From Eonycteris spelaea (Eukaryota > Chordata > Mammalia > Chiroptera > Pteropodidae): a DNA stretch of 64,000 nt. Positions 28,326 through 42,004 of the stretch are shown here, one piece after another. Where the stretch lies: assembly GCA_003508835.1 (NCBI GenBank), contig PUFA01000003.1, forward strand, positions 24,061,001 to 24,125,000, read 5' to 3'. A program made the translations under genes and the position numbers. Under the pieces are notes generated by a model that worked only from the letters and a program-made list of their open reading frames with translations, ran no database searches and was not told where the DNA came from. The number at the start of each line of letters is the position of its first letter. Within the stretch, counting starts at the first letter, position 1.

Positions 28326-28797
28326 AAGTGAATATATAAATAAAATGCTACAGAATAATCAATTAATGACTCTAGGTACTGTATGACACAAAATTCATAA
28401 GAAACACTCTTTGCCCATAATGATCTTTATACATAATACTTATTGATCTATTTAATCCATCCTGATTTCATAAAAAAATCTGATCTATTTCTCACCAAAT
28501 TCTTCCACATACACAATGTTTTTCTCCCAAATGTCTACTTATAGCTTGTGTTTGAATTTTTAAATAGCTTGCTCTATGTACAGAAGTAACACATGTTCAA
28601 TATTTCATTATGTATAGTAAATGCATAGAAAATATAAAAACAGATATCACCCACACAAGAAAATGATTGTTCCACTTTTCTGATGAATAAATTCACTCTT
28701 TTGAGATTTCAAAAAGTGTGCTGTCCAAGATCACAGAGCCAATAATGGAGAGAGCAAGGGGGGAAGCCCATCCTTTGTTGCACTTTTCTCTAGACTG

Positions 28798-29023
28798 CGG
28801 GGCTGCAAGCCGTGTCCTTCCCCAACCCTGCAACATCCAGCTGCTGCCTGTCTTTGTAAATAAAGTTGTACTGGAATGCAGTCATGCTCTTTGGTTTACT
28901 TGTTCTCTACAGCTGCTTTCATGCTACAACAGCAGAATTCAGCCCTTGCAACACAAAGTGTATGGCCCTCATAGCAAAAATGTTTATTATCTGGCTCCTG
29001 ACGAAAAAGTCTGCTGACCCCTG
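28798..29023. mobile_element. hAT-Charlie (MER1-group) DNA transposon fragment
   Basis: Phrases match a MER1-group element: gcctgtctttgtaaataaagttgtactggaa, then cagctgctttcatgctacaacagcagaattc, then aaaatgtttattatctggctcctgac, ending aaaaagtctgctgacccctg. The short overlapping frames here are not a gene. Confidence 0.8.
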
Positions 29024-29029
29024 CCTAGT

Positions 29030-30010
29030 CTATGTCATTCTACTAGTTTCAGAAACATGTGTTTATTTTCCAGGTCTTCGGCAGAGAAGAATGATTTCTT
29101 CTTTTAATAAACTTTCTTTTTTTAGACACTACACATGTAAGAGGTAAAATGGTAAAATTCACACTTAAGGGACTGAATATTAGCATAAGTTTTTAATTAA
29201 ATTTTAGCTTGATAATATCAAAACATCAAAATGTATATTCCAACTAGAATGCCCTGCCAATAATCAAAAATTTACTACAGAATGCAAGAGCCTTGACACG
29301 TACTGGGGAAGCTCTGGACAGAGAAGTCAATTCACCAGCATGTGCACAGCCCCTCCCACATGGCTCCTTTCGGTCTGACCAAGGACACCCTACTTGGCCA
29401 AAGAATCCAACTCACCCAATGACACTTCTTAAATTTCAGTTCCACTTTCCTGATTTTTGCCATAACTAAATACAAATTGAAAATTTACCTAGTTAATATT
29501 TTTCTTTATTAAGAATTAACTTTAACAACAACAAAAAACTGAGCCTTCCCCTAGATACTTACAAACCCAAACCTAGACATTTTTTTAAACATATTCAGTC
29601 ACAGATGTATATCAACAGACAGCCAACTGACAAGACAAAAAATAGACACAATAATTGAAACTTAACAAGTTCCTATGTTTTCTTTTTCTCCAGCTAATAA
29701 AAAAATACTCAGCAACAATTCAATATTACATTGTGTCACCTCTCAGAGAACTCACTTAATAACTGTTTGTTTAACATTTGTCATCTGTGAACTCAAAAAA
29801 CTCAGAACGATGCTCTGGGAAATAAAAGTTAGTGAATAAAAAGCTTGATCCATAATGAAGTGTCGATAATATCATGCCACCCTAGAACCTCACGTACCTA
29901 TTACATGAGGTAATACATGTCAAAGAATTTTGTGAACTGTAGTCACTGTAACAATTTGTTAAGAGTTTTCTTACAGAAGAAATAAGAGAGAAGGTATTGA
30001 ATGAGTGCTC
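29030..30010. other. Intron, nothing recognised
   Basis: This is unique-looking AT-rich DNA. Confidence 0.4.
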
Positions 30011-30014
30011 TTGT

Positions 30015-30200
30015 TAGAGTTCAGACACCCAGACTAATCAAGGCTCTGCCCCCACTGCCTCTATGGCCCTGGATAAGTCATGAGGTTCTGAGTCACAGTT
30101 TCCTCTGTAGTGCTTTGAGGATGGCCAGGTTTCAGGGCTTTATATAAGATAATGACATTCGAGTGCCTGACACATAGTACTCTGTGTGTGAGTTCTCCAG
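30015..30200 (+). mobile_element. MIR-like SINE
   Basis: Degraded MIR: gttcagacacccagactaatc, then ctctatggccctggataagtcatgagg, then gtcacagtttcctctg, then gagtgcctgacacatagtac. Confidence 0.7.
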
Positions 30201-30499
30201 TCCCTGATTTGGGCTGATATTATAGCTGGTAATAAATTGAACATACAAATTGTGAAATGCAAAAAAAAATTATTTTATGATTATAAGAAATTTATAGACC
30301 TTAACAATCAAATAAATGAACACAAAAGGAATAAAGTTTAATGGTTTCCATAACACTATTACTTAACTACACTTAAAATAAGGATGGTCCCACATAATTT
30401 TCATTCTTCTTAGTTGGTAGATTCAAACTAAAGTACATATATATGTTTACTGAATTATTTATTAAATGAATGCAGTATTTATTAAATCAAGAAAAGTTT

Positions 30500-31200
30500 T
30501 AATATAGTTTAGGAGATCAAACAAAACCTTTCTGAGAAACCGGCATTGCAGAGGAGATCTGAAGGCAGTTACCCAACACCGTATGGGGAGAGGTACTCCG
30601 CAGCATGTACAAAAGCCCTAAGTCAAGGAACAGTTTAGCAAAGTCCAAGACCTACAAGAAGTCCATTGTAGCTTGAATGTAGAGGACAATAAGAGAAAGG
30701 AACCAAATGAGATTGAAGAGGTACCTCTAAAATGTTATTTTATAATGCTAAGTGTTCCCAACAGTGAAAAACACTGAAGTTGGGAGATGAAATACTGTTT
30801 GACATTATTTTTAAAACTCACTGATTGGTTTGGAAGGTGGACTCAACAGAAAGGAAGTAGAAATGTGGAGAGCAGTTAGGAGGCTACTCGAGTATACCAG
30901 ACAAGAAATGATGGTTCCTTGATCTGGACAAGTAGAGCTGGAGAGCAGAACTCCACAATGAGACAAAGTAAGAGAAAGGAAGGGACCAAGATGTCGATGT
31001 TGGTTTAACCAACTAGGCACATAATAGTGCCATTCCTAAGAGGTAGATAACTAAGGAGCGAGAAGGAAATTCAATATAAAAGTCAACTGGCTCTACAAAA
31101 CTAACACTGGAAGGCACAAATGGGACTGAAGCAATATATATAAGAGCTGTTATCTTGGAGACAGATGAGATAAAAAATATACATGAGACTAAGTGTAGAC
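30500..31200. other. Unassigned, repeat-like sequence
   Basis: The segment 30520-30760 (gcattgcagaggagatctgaaggcag, then tgtagcttgaatgtagagg) reads like an old interspersed repeat that I cannot name. The remainder looks unique. Confidence 0.3.
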
Positions 31201-31204
31201 ATGT

Positions 31205-31390
31205 CCTGGCTGCCATGTGTTAGGCATGAATTAAGTGCATGACAAATATTATTAAATTCTCCCAACAACCCTGTTTCTACCCATTTTACAATAATCAAAC
31301 AAGGTCGCACTGCTAACAACTGGATGATAACCAATCTAATCAGATTCCAGACTGAGGCATTTCATCATGCTGCTTCTCAGCAGCAGAAGG
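31205..31390 (-). mobile_element. MIR-like SINE
   Basis: Minus-strand MIR features: ttaggcatgaattaagtgcatgac, then aaattctcccaacaacc, then cccattttacaataatc. Confidence 0.6.
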
Positions 31391-31539
31391 AAGGAGTCCA
31401 AGTAAAATCCCTAAGAGACTACAATATTTAAAGTTAAGGTAGAAGAAGAGCAGGCAGCAAAAAAAGAGGCAGATATTGCTAAATAACAAAAAGAGAGAGA
31501 AGTCGGGGAAAAGACAGATATCCTAAAAAGGACTGGCAA

Positions 31540-34500
31540 TTAGGTTGACAGCAGACTTCTTATGAGCTACAATGGAATTCAGAAGACAGTAGAATAAAAT
31601 CAGAGTAATGAGAAAAAAACAAACAGCAGCCTGGAATTGTGCACCCTGAAAAATTATCTTTCAAGAACATGAATAAAGACATTTTGGATAAACAAAAATA
31701 CAAGAGTTGACCTCTAATATCCCTATACCTAAAAAACTTCTAAACGATGTTGTTTATCCAATATAAAAATGACCCCATAAAGAAGGGCAAAGATGACAGA
31801 AAGTGTTGAGCAAAGAAATTAGTAAATTAGTAAATCTAAGTGTTGTCTATAAAATAAAATACTCTAAGTAGGGAGAGGAGTGATGGAAGGAATAGCATTT
31901 TTCAGTTCTAAAACTGTTTCAAAGGAAAGTTAAGACTACACACAAACTTTAGACCTTGTCAGATAACTATGCACAGTAAAATCTCAAAAGTAACACTAAA
32001 AGAACAGAAATAAATTCCAAACAATGGGAAGAAAAATTAAATAAGAAATGAAACTTTAATCAATTTCTTTAAAGGAGTGACAGGAGAAAAAAGTGCATAA
32101 AAAGCAATATGAATGGAAATCAAGAATTTAGATGACAGTAATCAGAGAGCTATCATATGCACAATTCCAAGAGGCACCACTGTCGTCTACGTAAGTGGCC
32201 TAAACTGAAGTACAAATATCTAAATGGATTTAAATAATTTGATATCATCTGATTAGATTAAAATTAAATCTAGCTGCAGCTGGCATACCCAAAACACAAC
32301 AACGTGGATGGGTTGAAAATAAAAGTTCAAAAAATAGATGCACTAAACAAATATTAGCCAAAAAGATACAAACCAGAAAAAAAGATTTAATTAACCAGGA
32401 AGATCTAGTAATTCTAAAGTTGAATGCATATAATAACACAATTTCAACACGTATACCCAAAACAAAAACACTGGGAGTAGTTTGCAAAGTCATAACCAGA
32501 CAGCATTATTTCAATATACTTCTCTCAAAGACAAGTATGTCAGACAGAACACCCCCCCCCCCAAAAAAAAATCAGTAAAGGTATAGATAATCCTAAGGCA
32601 CAACTAACAAGCTTACATTTCTGGACACATATGTATCTTTCAAGTCATACACATTCTTCCCAAGCACACAATGGAATATTTATGGAAAATGATCAATTAA
32701 AACTGATAATAAAGCAAGTCTCACAAGGACAAATGAATTATTATCACACAGAACAGTTTTCTGACAACAAATTAATTATCTCAATAATGAAAGAGTAAAT
32801 AACCTTTATTTATAAAATTTCTAAGGCACCAATAAATATTGCAAGAAGTCAAAGATTAAATCATATCAGGAATTTTAAAATACTTACAAATAAAATATAA
32901 TGAACATGTCACATGTTAAAACCTATGGAATACAGTGACAACAGTACTTCGAGGGGATTTTATAGCCTTAAGTTAAAAAAAAATAAATGATGGGGAGGTA
33001 GATGGGGCAAAGGAGATCAAATATATGCTGACAGAAAGAAATCTAACTATGGGCAGTGAACACACAATGCAATATATCAATGTATATATGACTTACTGTT
33101 GAATTATACACTTGAAACTTACTGAATTTTGTTAATCAATTTTATTAATAAAAAATAATATTAAAAAATGATGGCAACTTAACAAAGTAAAGTGGTCAAG
33201 TTAAGATGTTACAAAAATTCAGAATGAACCCAAAGCAATAGAAAGTAGGCAATAAAAAGATGAGAAATTAATGAAACAGTAAATAAACACATACAAAAAA
33301 AAAATTACCCACGAAGCCAAAAGTTGATTCGTTTTGAGAAGACTAATAAATGAAAAAAACTTCCAGTGATCTTGATCAAGGAAAATGCTAATAAAAATCA
33401 GGATTGAAAAATGAAACTTAAATATAGAGTCAGCAGATTTTTAAAAGCTAATAAGGGAATTCAACTTTGCGGCAATCAATTTAAAAACTAACATAAAACG
33501 GGAAAACATACATCACATATATAATTTTATTCATTTATATATTTGCAAAACTATCTGAGAAAAAGTAAAATTCTAATTTTCAGTACTCTAAAATTGGTAT
33601 CGGTGGTTTCAAATCTTTTCATGCCAGGCTCAGATAGTTATACAAACAAGTTTTAACTAATTTCAAGAAACAAATTATTTCAGCCTTACACAGACTCTTC
33701 CAGAGAAAAGAGTGTGGATATGTTCCCCTATTCATTTATAGGTCTGTATAATCTTGTAACCAAAACCAGACAAGGACAGTAACAGAAGAAATATTACATA
33801 CCAATCTTAGTTATAAAAACAGATACAAAATATTAGAAAATATTAGAAAATTGAGTCCAGGATATTATTTTTAAAAGAGTAATTAAAACAATCATGATCA
33901 CATTAGTTTTATCTCAAAAATACAAGGGGAGTTTACCACTGGGAAAAATATAAATGCCACTCACAGCATTAACAAATCAAAGGAGAGTTTTTTAAATCAT
34001 AATTTAAATATATATAGAAAAAACATTCTATATAAATCGATATCGCTCTTACTAAAACCCTTAGCAAAAATATATATACAAGTAAACTTCTTTAATGAAA
34101 TAGTTACCATCATCAATATCAATAGTGAAAATCAAGAAAAAGACAAGGATACCCACTATTGCTGCTCTGTTTAACAATACACTTCAGGCCCTAGACAGCA
34201 CAGTCAGACAAGGAAAAAAAAAGTCCAGGTAGAGGGGTTTGAAAAGAAAAACAGAATCGTCATTATTTACAGATGATATGATTACCTAAATGGAAACTCC
34301 TAAGGAAACACAAAGACATTTTTGGAATTAATAAGAAGAGAATTTAGTAACATGGCTGAATATGAAAATCAATATAAAAAAATCGACTGCATTTATATAT
34401 ACGAGCAATAAACAATTTGAATATTTAATTTAAAAGAAAATACCATTGATAATACTACTACTACTATTAATAATAATAATAAGGTACTTAAGAATAAATC

Positions 34501-36000
34501 ACCAAAAGATGTACAAGACCTCATAAAGAACATTTTAAAACTTTATTTTGAGATATCGAGGGAGACCTAAGAAATGGAGAGATACATGAGTGAAGACAAT
34601 TATGATTTAAAAGTGTATTAATTTACACCCAAAATGATCATTAGTTTCCATGCAATTTCAATAAAAACTTTAAAAGGCTCATGAAAAACAATGACAAGCT
34701 TATTTTAATATTTCTATGAAAGAACATAGGCCCCCAAACAGCCCAAAGTAAAATGTGTACAGATGGGACAAAAGGAAAAGGTAAGACTTTACCTACCAGA
34801 CACCAAAAATGCAATATAAAACTTATAATATGGTAACGAGGCAAGGGTAGACAAACTGACCAACAGATTAGAATAAACGAAACAACTCAGAATGAAAGAT
34901 CCTTACAAATATGGAAAATTACACTATTTAGCAGTATTTTTTACAAAAATTACACTACAGAAGTAGTATTGTGGATGCCTGGGAAAAGGATGGACTTTCC
35001 AATATATAATTCTAAAACAAATGGGCATCAAGACATTTATGAAAACCTGGAATTGAACTCTTTATTTCCCATTCTACAAAATCAGTCCCAACTGTATTAA
35101 AAACTTAAATGTGGAAGTCAAAACTATAAAATCCTTTTCAGAAGAAGCATATATGTAAAAATCTTTATGACCTTGGGGTAGAAATGAATTTTCCAACCAT
35201 GACACAAAACATGAAAGAGCAAAGAAAAAAAAAACTACATTAAATTTAAGGTCTTCTGTTCATCAAAACATATTATACGGAGGGTAAAAAGACAGGTCAT
35301 AAAAAAGGAAAATATTTGCAATATGCATGGCAGAAAGGATTAATATCCAAAAATATATCAAGAACTTCTACAATTAATAAGATAAAAACCAGCAACTCAA
35401 TAGAAATTGAGAGGGAAGGGAGATTCTATAGATGAAGAAACATAAATAAATATAGAGATGTTTCACTTCATTAATTATTGGGAAAATGCAAATTAAGACT
35501 ACAGCAAGATACATTTTAATCTCATACCCACTAGACTGATACAAATTGAGAAACTTAATAACACCAAAGGTAGGCAACAATGTGCACCAATAGCAATCTT
35601 TTAAGCTGCTGGTGGGAGTGTAAATTGGTAACAAAATTTGGAAAACAATTTGGAAGTATGGTCATGTTGAACATTCACATTAACGCTACAACCTAGCAAT
35701 TTTACACGTAGATATCTATCCTACAGATATCAAAAGAGATGATCAAGTGTGCATCAAAAGATGTTCAGGAAAGTGTATAGTTCCAAAAAAAAAAAAAAAA
35801 GAAAGAAAAAGAGGGAACTAATGCAAAGGTTCATTACAAAGAAAAGACATGAATAAATTGAGAAATATTCACCAGCAGTGAAAATAAACTAATGCCACAA
35901 ACAACAAAAGCTCCCATTTTTAAAATCTCCCATCAAGTAAAACTAAGCAACAAATCGTTTAGGAATTCATACACATGTCACACAACTACTTAGACAAAAC
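31540..36000 (+). mobile_element. Long decayed L1 (inter-ORF/ORF2 to 3' end)
   Basis: The order of recognisable L1 segments is collinear. It starts with the region before ORF2 (acagcagacttcttatgagctacaatgg, 31550), then an endonuclease-like part (about 32240-32500), ORF2 middle (about 32850-33480) and the reverse-transcriptase region. There the YADD-type box has become F-T-D-D (34267-34278). The ORF2 C-terminal and 3' part follow, with ctgctggtgggagtgtaaattgg at 35610, up to about 36000. It is broken by many stops and indels, has a nested insertion at 32985-33175 and encodes nothing intact. It lies antisense to TCF4. Confidence 0.85.
32985..33175 (+). mobile_element. Short L1-type 3' end nested in the L1
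   Basis: The roughly 190-bp unit (cagtgaacacacaatgcaatatatcaatg, then ttatacacttgaaacttactgaattttgttaatc, then an A-rich tail) interrupts the surrounding L1 ORF2. It is flanked by an approximate target duplication (aaatgatgg on both sides). The tail resembles an L1 3' terminus seen in bats and perhaps other laurasiatherians. It is the youngest-looking piece of this nest and the only weak taxonomic hint. Confidence 0.6.
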
Positions 36001-36430
36001 AGGATCTCTATCTCTGGCAGAGAAGATGGGTGATGTGGAAAAGGAAGGACCCCACAAGAGAGGCAAAGGTTCTGATACTGTTCTAGTTCTTAAGTGGTGT
36101 GTCCTCAGGTCTTCGCTCCATGAGTAAGCATCATAATGTACATATGTTACATGTAATGTGTCAAACATTACAAGACAAAGTATGTTTTGAAATATTTGGT
36201 TGGGGTTAGCTTTAAACTAAAAAGCAAATGGGAGGAAGGATTCAAAAGGAGCCTGTGTAGATGATAATTAACAAAACTCTTGCTAAGAAAAAGGACAACA
36301 AAAAGTAGCAGTCAGAGGAGAATGAGAATGAGAGAGAGTTTTTGTTTGATCTGTTATGTTTTTGTTTTGTTTTTAATTATGAAATATTTAAAGCATAGAG
36401 TTGTCAATCATATGTTCCACCATCTTTTCC

Positions 36431-36472
<42 letters not shown>
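36431..36472. repeat. (TAA)n microsatellite
   Basis: Fourteen TAA/AAT units are uninterrupted. Confidence 0.97.
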
Positions 36473-36473
<1 letters not shown>

Positions 36474-36854
36474 GCATTGCAGATACTGCTGAAACACTGT
36501 GTATCTTCTTCCTCCAAAGGTTATTTTTTAACCTTTATTTTTTAACTGAGTTACTATTGCATACCTAGATGCTGAAGGAATTCTCCAGGAGGCAAGAACA
36601 ACATGTGAATGCTGTCCGCTTACATCAGCATTACCCAACTCGCTCACCAGCAGCAAGGAAAATGCTGTACAGAGCTTTCCACTCAGTGGATGGGGTTCTA
36701 TGCCTCTCCCCTTCTGATGAAGAACACGCAGAGCTCTGAGTCATGGAGCCAAGTAGTCCTAACAGGCATAGATGTCAGGATCCAACCCCTATCCACAGCG
36801 TTAACCGACACTCTAGCTAGTGGGCTAAGCAAAGATGGAGGTGGGGGTCAGGGG

Positions 36855-36890
36855 GCAGACAGACAGACGGACAGATGGACAGACAGAAAG
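36855..36890. repeat. (GACA)n imperfect tetranucleotide repeat
   Basis: GACAGACAGACGGACAGATGG-type units with point changes are followed by a purine-rich tract (37020-37095). Confidence 0.85.
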
Positions 36891-37603
36891 AGGAAACTAT
36901 TTTTTCTTCAACTTGAACAGTAAATATAGCATAAGGATGACAATATTTTTCCTAACTAAAATGAACTAACAAACACACTGGTATGAGAGGTGACTCACAA
37001 GAGTAAAACCTAAGATTACTGAGAAAATGGAGGGAAAGGAGGGGGAAGGAAGGCAGAGAAAGAGTGAGATGATCGAAGTGAAAGAGGGAGACCGTCCTCG
37101 GATGAGTGAGGCAGAATATTAGCTGGGGGTGTGTAAAATGGAAAGCTTCATTTGGTTCCTAATGAAAAGTTAATGGATCATTTTCCCCCATGGGCCACCT
37201 CAGAAAAAATACAGTCAAATAATAGTGTTTTGATCTCTAAGCAAAATAGCATATAAATCAAACTACCCTCCTAAAGTTCAATGAATTCAACAGGTTGAAC
37301 TAAACCAGCACATTTACTGGTTATAAGAACGTGAGCTAAAGGAAGCCTAAATGGTACATAATTACTGAAGACCATTAAGTAAGAAAGAAGAGTACGTTTG
37401 CCTCAGTCTCCCACTTCCACCCCTACATTGCCTCACAATGGAATTGTGAAATCAATCTACCACTCTCCTCAGAAAATAAAAATCACTTCTTTGGTGCTTG
37501 GTTACTAAAAAAGTAGTGGACACTGCATGGTAGGTGAGTTAGATTTCAGTTATTGTTAGAATGTAAAGTATAGCAGATTTTCAAGTTTTAAAAGTTATAG
37601 GAA

Positions 37604-37606
<3 letters not shown>

Positions 37607-37658
<52 letters not shown>
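37607..37658. repeat. (CA)n microsatellite
   Basis: This is a pure run of about 52 bp, the longest CA tract in the window. Confidence 0.97.
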
Positions 37659-37659
<1 letters not shown>

Positions 37660-37839
37660 CAATTACCCACGATGGATGTTTCCCAGGGGGCTAGAGTCAC
37701 AGATTTCAGATAAGATCTATAGTTAATCCTCCAACTTCACCATCCACACTGTAGGACCAGCAACTCCATCCTCACCTGGATGTCTTTGGGTTTGGGCCGC
37801 CCACACTGACTACCCTCGAGGTCTATGTTCCAGGCTGCA

Positions 37840-38285
37840 GCCGGTGTTCTCAGGCACAAATCTCATTGACAGCACACTGCAAAGGCCTCCCACTGCTCAG
37901 CCTCGCATGATCTGGCCCGTACTCTCCTCCCCAGCCTTAGCTCAAATCATGTTCTGGCCCCTTCCCAACTATCATGCCCCATTCTCTGCATGGGACCTAT
38001 CGCCCCAGCCCACTTCACTCCTCATCTGTCAGACCTCAGTTCAGGTGTTCCAGCTTCAGGAAAGCTTCTCCTGACTGCTGGGCTTGGTCAGATAGCCATA
38101 CTGCAAACTCATCTAATGCCACACACCTCTCAAAAGCAGAACTGGACATTTCTTTGGTTGATTTTCAGTTACTCTGTGTTCCCAACATTTGGTCCATGCA
38201 GGAACGTATCTGTCTTGCTCATCATTTTACTTCCAGCACTTAGCATAGTCCTGACACAGGGTAGAGGCTCAATCAATAATTATTT
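37840..38285 (+). mobile_element. L2 LINE 3' end
   Basis: L2 order is clear: ggcctcccactgctcagcctcgcatgatctggcc, then cagacctcagttcaggtgttcc, then aagcttctcctgactg, then gcacttagcatagtcctgacacagggtagaggctcaatcaataatt. The ORFs overlapping it are chance frames. Confidence 0.9.
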
Positions 38286-38299
38286 AATTTTAAAAGTAA

Positions 38300-41200
38300 A
38301 TAACTTTTTCTGCATATAAATTTAAAAATAAATATAAAAGTTCAAGTGTGGGAATAAAAAAGATAAGTGCGCATACCTAGTGCCCTTGAACTAAATGAGT
38401 ACTATCTATAAATTCAAATTTTAATTTCTGCTCAAAAAGGACAAATGGAACATAACTGTCACCTCCCAAAGAGTCTCTGGTACTAAATGTGGAAGTACAT
38501 TCATAACAGCACTCTTCAAGGTCCAATTTCCATAATCATTCAAATCCATTCTCATTTCTTTATACTCACACAGAAACACACATGCACAGATTCTAGGATT
38601 CCTATGTTTCATTTGGAAATATGAAGTCTGCACTCCGTTATATTTGAAAAGTATCTTTTAAAGCAGTCTATAGTTCAACATCACTAATTTTAAAAGTACT
38701 TTCCTACTGAATCACTGTAGAACTCTGACCAAACAACAGCAACGTCGTGCTGCAATTGCAATGCTAACGCTGAAATTTTTTCTTCTTTGTATCACCACAG
38801 TATCTACAACTGTAACTTATCTTGGATCTCAAAAAACATTTATTGAACGAATGAATGAATGTGTGACAAATGAATAAATGAAAATTACTAATTCTTAATA
38901 ATTCAATTGTTACAGCAGGGAAACATATTTGCGCAAAAAAAAAACAAAACAAACAAAAAAAAAGCCATAGCATGATACGCACACATCCCTTTCACTTTTC
39001 TGACGTTTTCAACATTCTTTAAACAATAAGACCTGACAGGACAATGGAATTTTTGAAGTAAAATTAATTAGTTAAAGTAATTATGAAGTATTTCTCACCT
39101 TATCCAATTCTACCAAAATTACTAAGGAGTAAAGTACAGAATCCCTGCAGACGTGGGACAATCCGAACATACACCCCATGTACAAGAGAAATATTTCTAC
39201 GTGGGCTGAAAATAAACTGAAGACAAGTAAGAGCTAACAAAATTAGGGGGGAAAATAGGTGGCAAAAGAAAAATTAACCTTGTGGCTGAAAGCAACTAGA
39301 CGAAGAATCACAGTGCCCACAGGGGAACAGAAAAGGGTTCATTGTGATGGGACACCAGCCAGTAGACAACGATGCTCAAAAAGGCGCACAACAAAGAACT
39401 ATTATTCGAACAAGAATTTAAATTGATATTGTTTGGTCTTTCTTTTCAAAATTACAAATGGATTACGTATGATTGTACATTCAATCTTATAATATTATTA
39501 TTACCATTGGATGACCCAATTTTTTCTGAGTTTAAAGTTGAGGGTTGCAAAACAGTCCAATATAAATCCCCCTTTTTTTTTTAAGTGAAGAAGTAGTTTT
39601 GGAAATACATAGGTTTGTAACTGACATTTTTTAAAAAATGGGTCTAAAATTCTTTGTCATAAAAAGTCTTTTTTTATAGTCTGCAGCAAACACAATCATT
39701 TATTAATAAATTCTTCCTAAGTTTATTTCAACCATCAATTGAATCACTGGCTTCTTGTGAAAACTGGAAATGCATGCCACATTAAAATTCTTGGAGGTCA
39801 CAGAGAAAGACACCTTAATCTGAACTCATCAATACTTGAGGAGAGGATGATATTTAGATATGTATTTCCTATGTGTGATATAATTGTGATAGACTTTATC
39901 CAAAGGTATATGTGACCACTCTATAATGTATTTACAAACATTATTAAGTTTTGGCTAAGGTCACAACATCTTTGGGAACATTTTTAAAATGCATTTAATA
40001 ATATTATATGGCAATAATAACTATTACATTTCCCTGCTAGCTTTAGAACCAAAAGATGTGGCAGTGGTAATGGTGATGGCAGTGATAATAATAAAAAATA
40101 TAATGATGAATTTTTGCAATCTGGAAATATTTTTAAGTATAGTATAAAACATTCCTTGAAGTGTACTGAAGAGTTTCAAATTTGTTTTCAGTTTTAGGAT
40201 ACATGCTTTGAGGTTCTATCACTCTGTCAACATGAAATAGCTATTTAGCAGCAAACACTGAAAAGAATCTATATTTCCAGAATTCGGTTAAATAAATAAT
40301 TTTCTCCAAAGTAACTATCATTTTGGTTTAAGAAAATTTCGATTACGAATGATATAACAAGAAGAATTCAGAAATGAGAACATAAAAACCTCAATTTCCA
40401 CCCTGACACTATAAAAACATATTCTTTGGGGAGGAACTGTATTATAATCTCTAACCCCCCAAGGAAATCCCAAAATCACAAAAAAAAAAACAAAAACAAA
40501 AAAACTGGCATCCAAGCAGATGTTTGTCTGGAAGTCACTGCAGGTGCCTAGCCCAGAGCTGACCCGCTGCAGAGCTGAGATGTTCTTTCTTCCTGAGCGT
40601 TCTCTGTAAACCAGCCTTGACGATGGCCTATCTCTGTGCCTGCCCGCAATGCTCTTAATATCAGATGTTCTGTCCCAACGCCTCCATGCCAAAATTCTAC
40701 CGCCCCTTCAGGTATCAGAGTCAATTTTTCTACGAGGTTTTCATTATTATCCCCCAACAAGACATCAGGTTTTATTTATCTAAACTCCCACAACATGAAT
40801 GACACTTGTGTTCTGGAGACTTAGTATTAATTATAAATGTGGTTTCCTATTCTTTCCTGTCAGAAAATATGCCCTCTTGGAGCAGGACTTATCTCCCACA
40901 AAGCCTTCTATGTGTTATAATTACTAACACAAGGATCTGTAGAAAGCATGTACTAAAAATATATAGTAGATGAGCCCTTATAAGAATTATGATAGGTAGA
41001 GAAATAACTAGTTAGGTAGATAAAAACAATATCCTATTTCCATTGCCTACATATTAAAACACGAAGAGCAAAACAGAAGCTCAGCCAAAAGTCCCCAGGT
41101 ATATAAATAAATATACCTTTTTAAACCATTCATTATCCATTTTTACTCGTCTTAAGTATAAAAGTAATTACGGACAAAGGTATGCCAATTTGCATGTTTC

Positions 41201-42000
41201 CTATGTCTTGCATGTCAGCATGTCACACAATATGAAACCCAGAGTGTCCAGAGCTATCATTTCAATTTCCTCCTTCATAGAAGGTAGGTCTTTTTCTGGT
41301 TTAACAGTCTCTAGTTATCTTATATTTAAGACTTGGCCTAAGGAACTTAAGATTAAAAACCTTCCATTTAGATGCCCTGCAGTTCAGCTAAATATCCCCA
41401 AAAGGAATGTTTAAATTAATGGAAGATTAAAGCAAGGAAGAACATTCTAAAAGGTATTTTGTAATGGGGCTTTGTCACCATCTTCTCTGTTTTATTGGAA
41501 AAAATAGTCTTTTCCCAGGGGACTAAAAGTTTATGTGCCAACCATCGGTCTAGTTTAACTACTCAAAGTTAGAAATGTCAAAGCAGAAAAAAGTTTGTAA
41601 TGGAAATGCTGACAGGCCATGAAGTAGAGAAGCACAAGCAGGTGCTCCTGTGACCCAGGGTCATAATTCAATCAAGCTGTATTTTGACGTCATCTGTTAC
41701 AGAAAAAAAAAAGCCAAATGGTTTATGAACAGCACCAGAACCCTCGAGATTAAATTACAGCTCTGATATTTAATCATGGGTCTTACTGTGTTATTTTTAA
41801 TAACACAATACATTTTAACAGTTATTCGTCAACTGCCTTAGCCAAATTAGAACACGTGATGACAAGTGAGCTGGATTACAATGTCCATCTCTCACAGGCT
41901 AAATTTTTACTATTTTTTCAGAAATGGTAGATTATACAAGTTTTCTTCTTCTTAAAAAACATAAAGTTGATACCAACAAATTGAGTCCAAACCTTAATTA
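38300..42000. other. AT-rich intron, nothing named
   Basis: A GC-richer patch at about 40500-40730 and a CRE/nuclear-receptor-like motif cluster at 41651-41692 stand out; otherwise nothing is recognised. Confidence 0.4.
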
Positions 42001-42004
42001 AAAG

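Larger units (their letters stand above)
36001..37600. other. Intron, nothing else recognised
   Basis: Besides the (TAA)n, the GACA repeat and a purine tract I see nothing. The short ORFs look like chance. Confidence 0.4.

Noticed and set aside
28718..29147. Overlapping 93-99 codon plus-strand frames
   Set aside because: They lie on a hAT/Charlie-like transposon fragment, not on a gene.
31540..36000. Possible active L1 ORF2
   Set aside because: Stops, indels and the degenerate F-T-D-D box show that it is a fossil.
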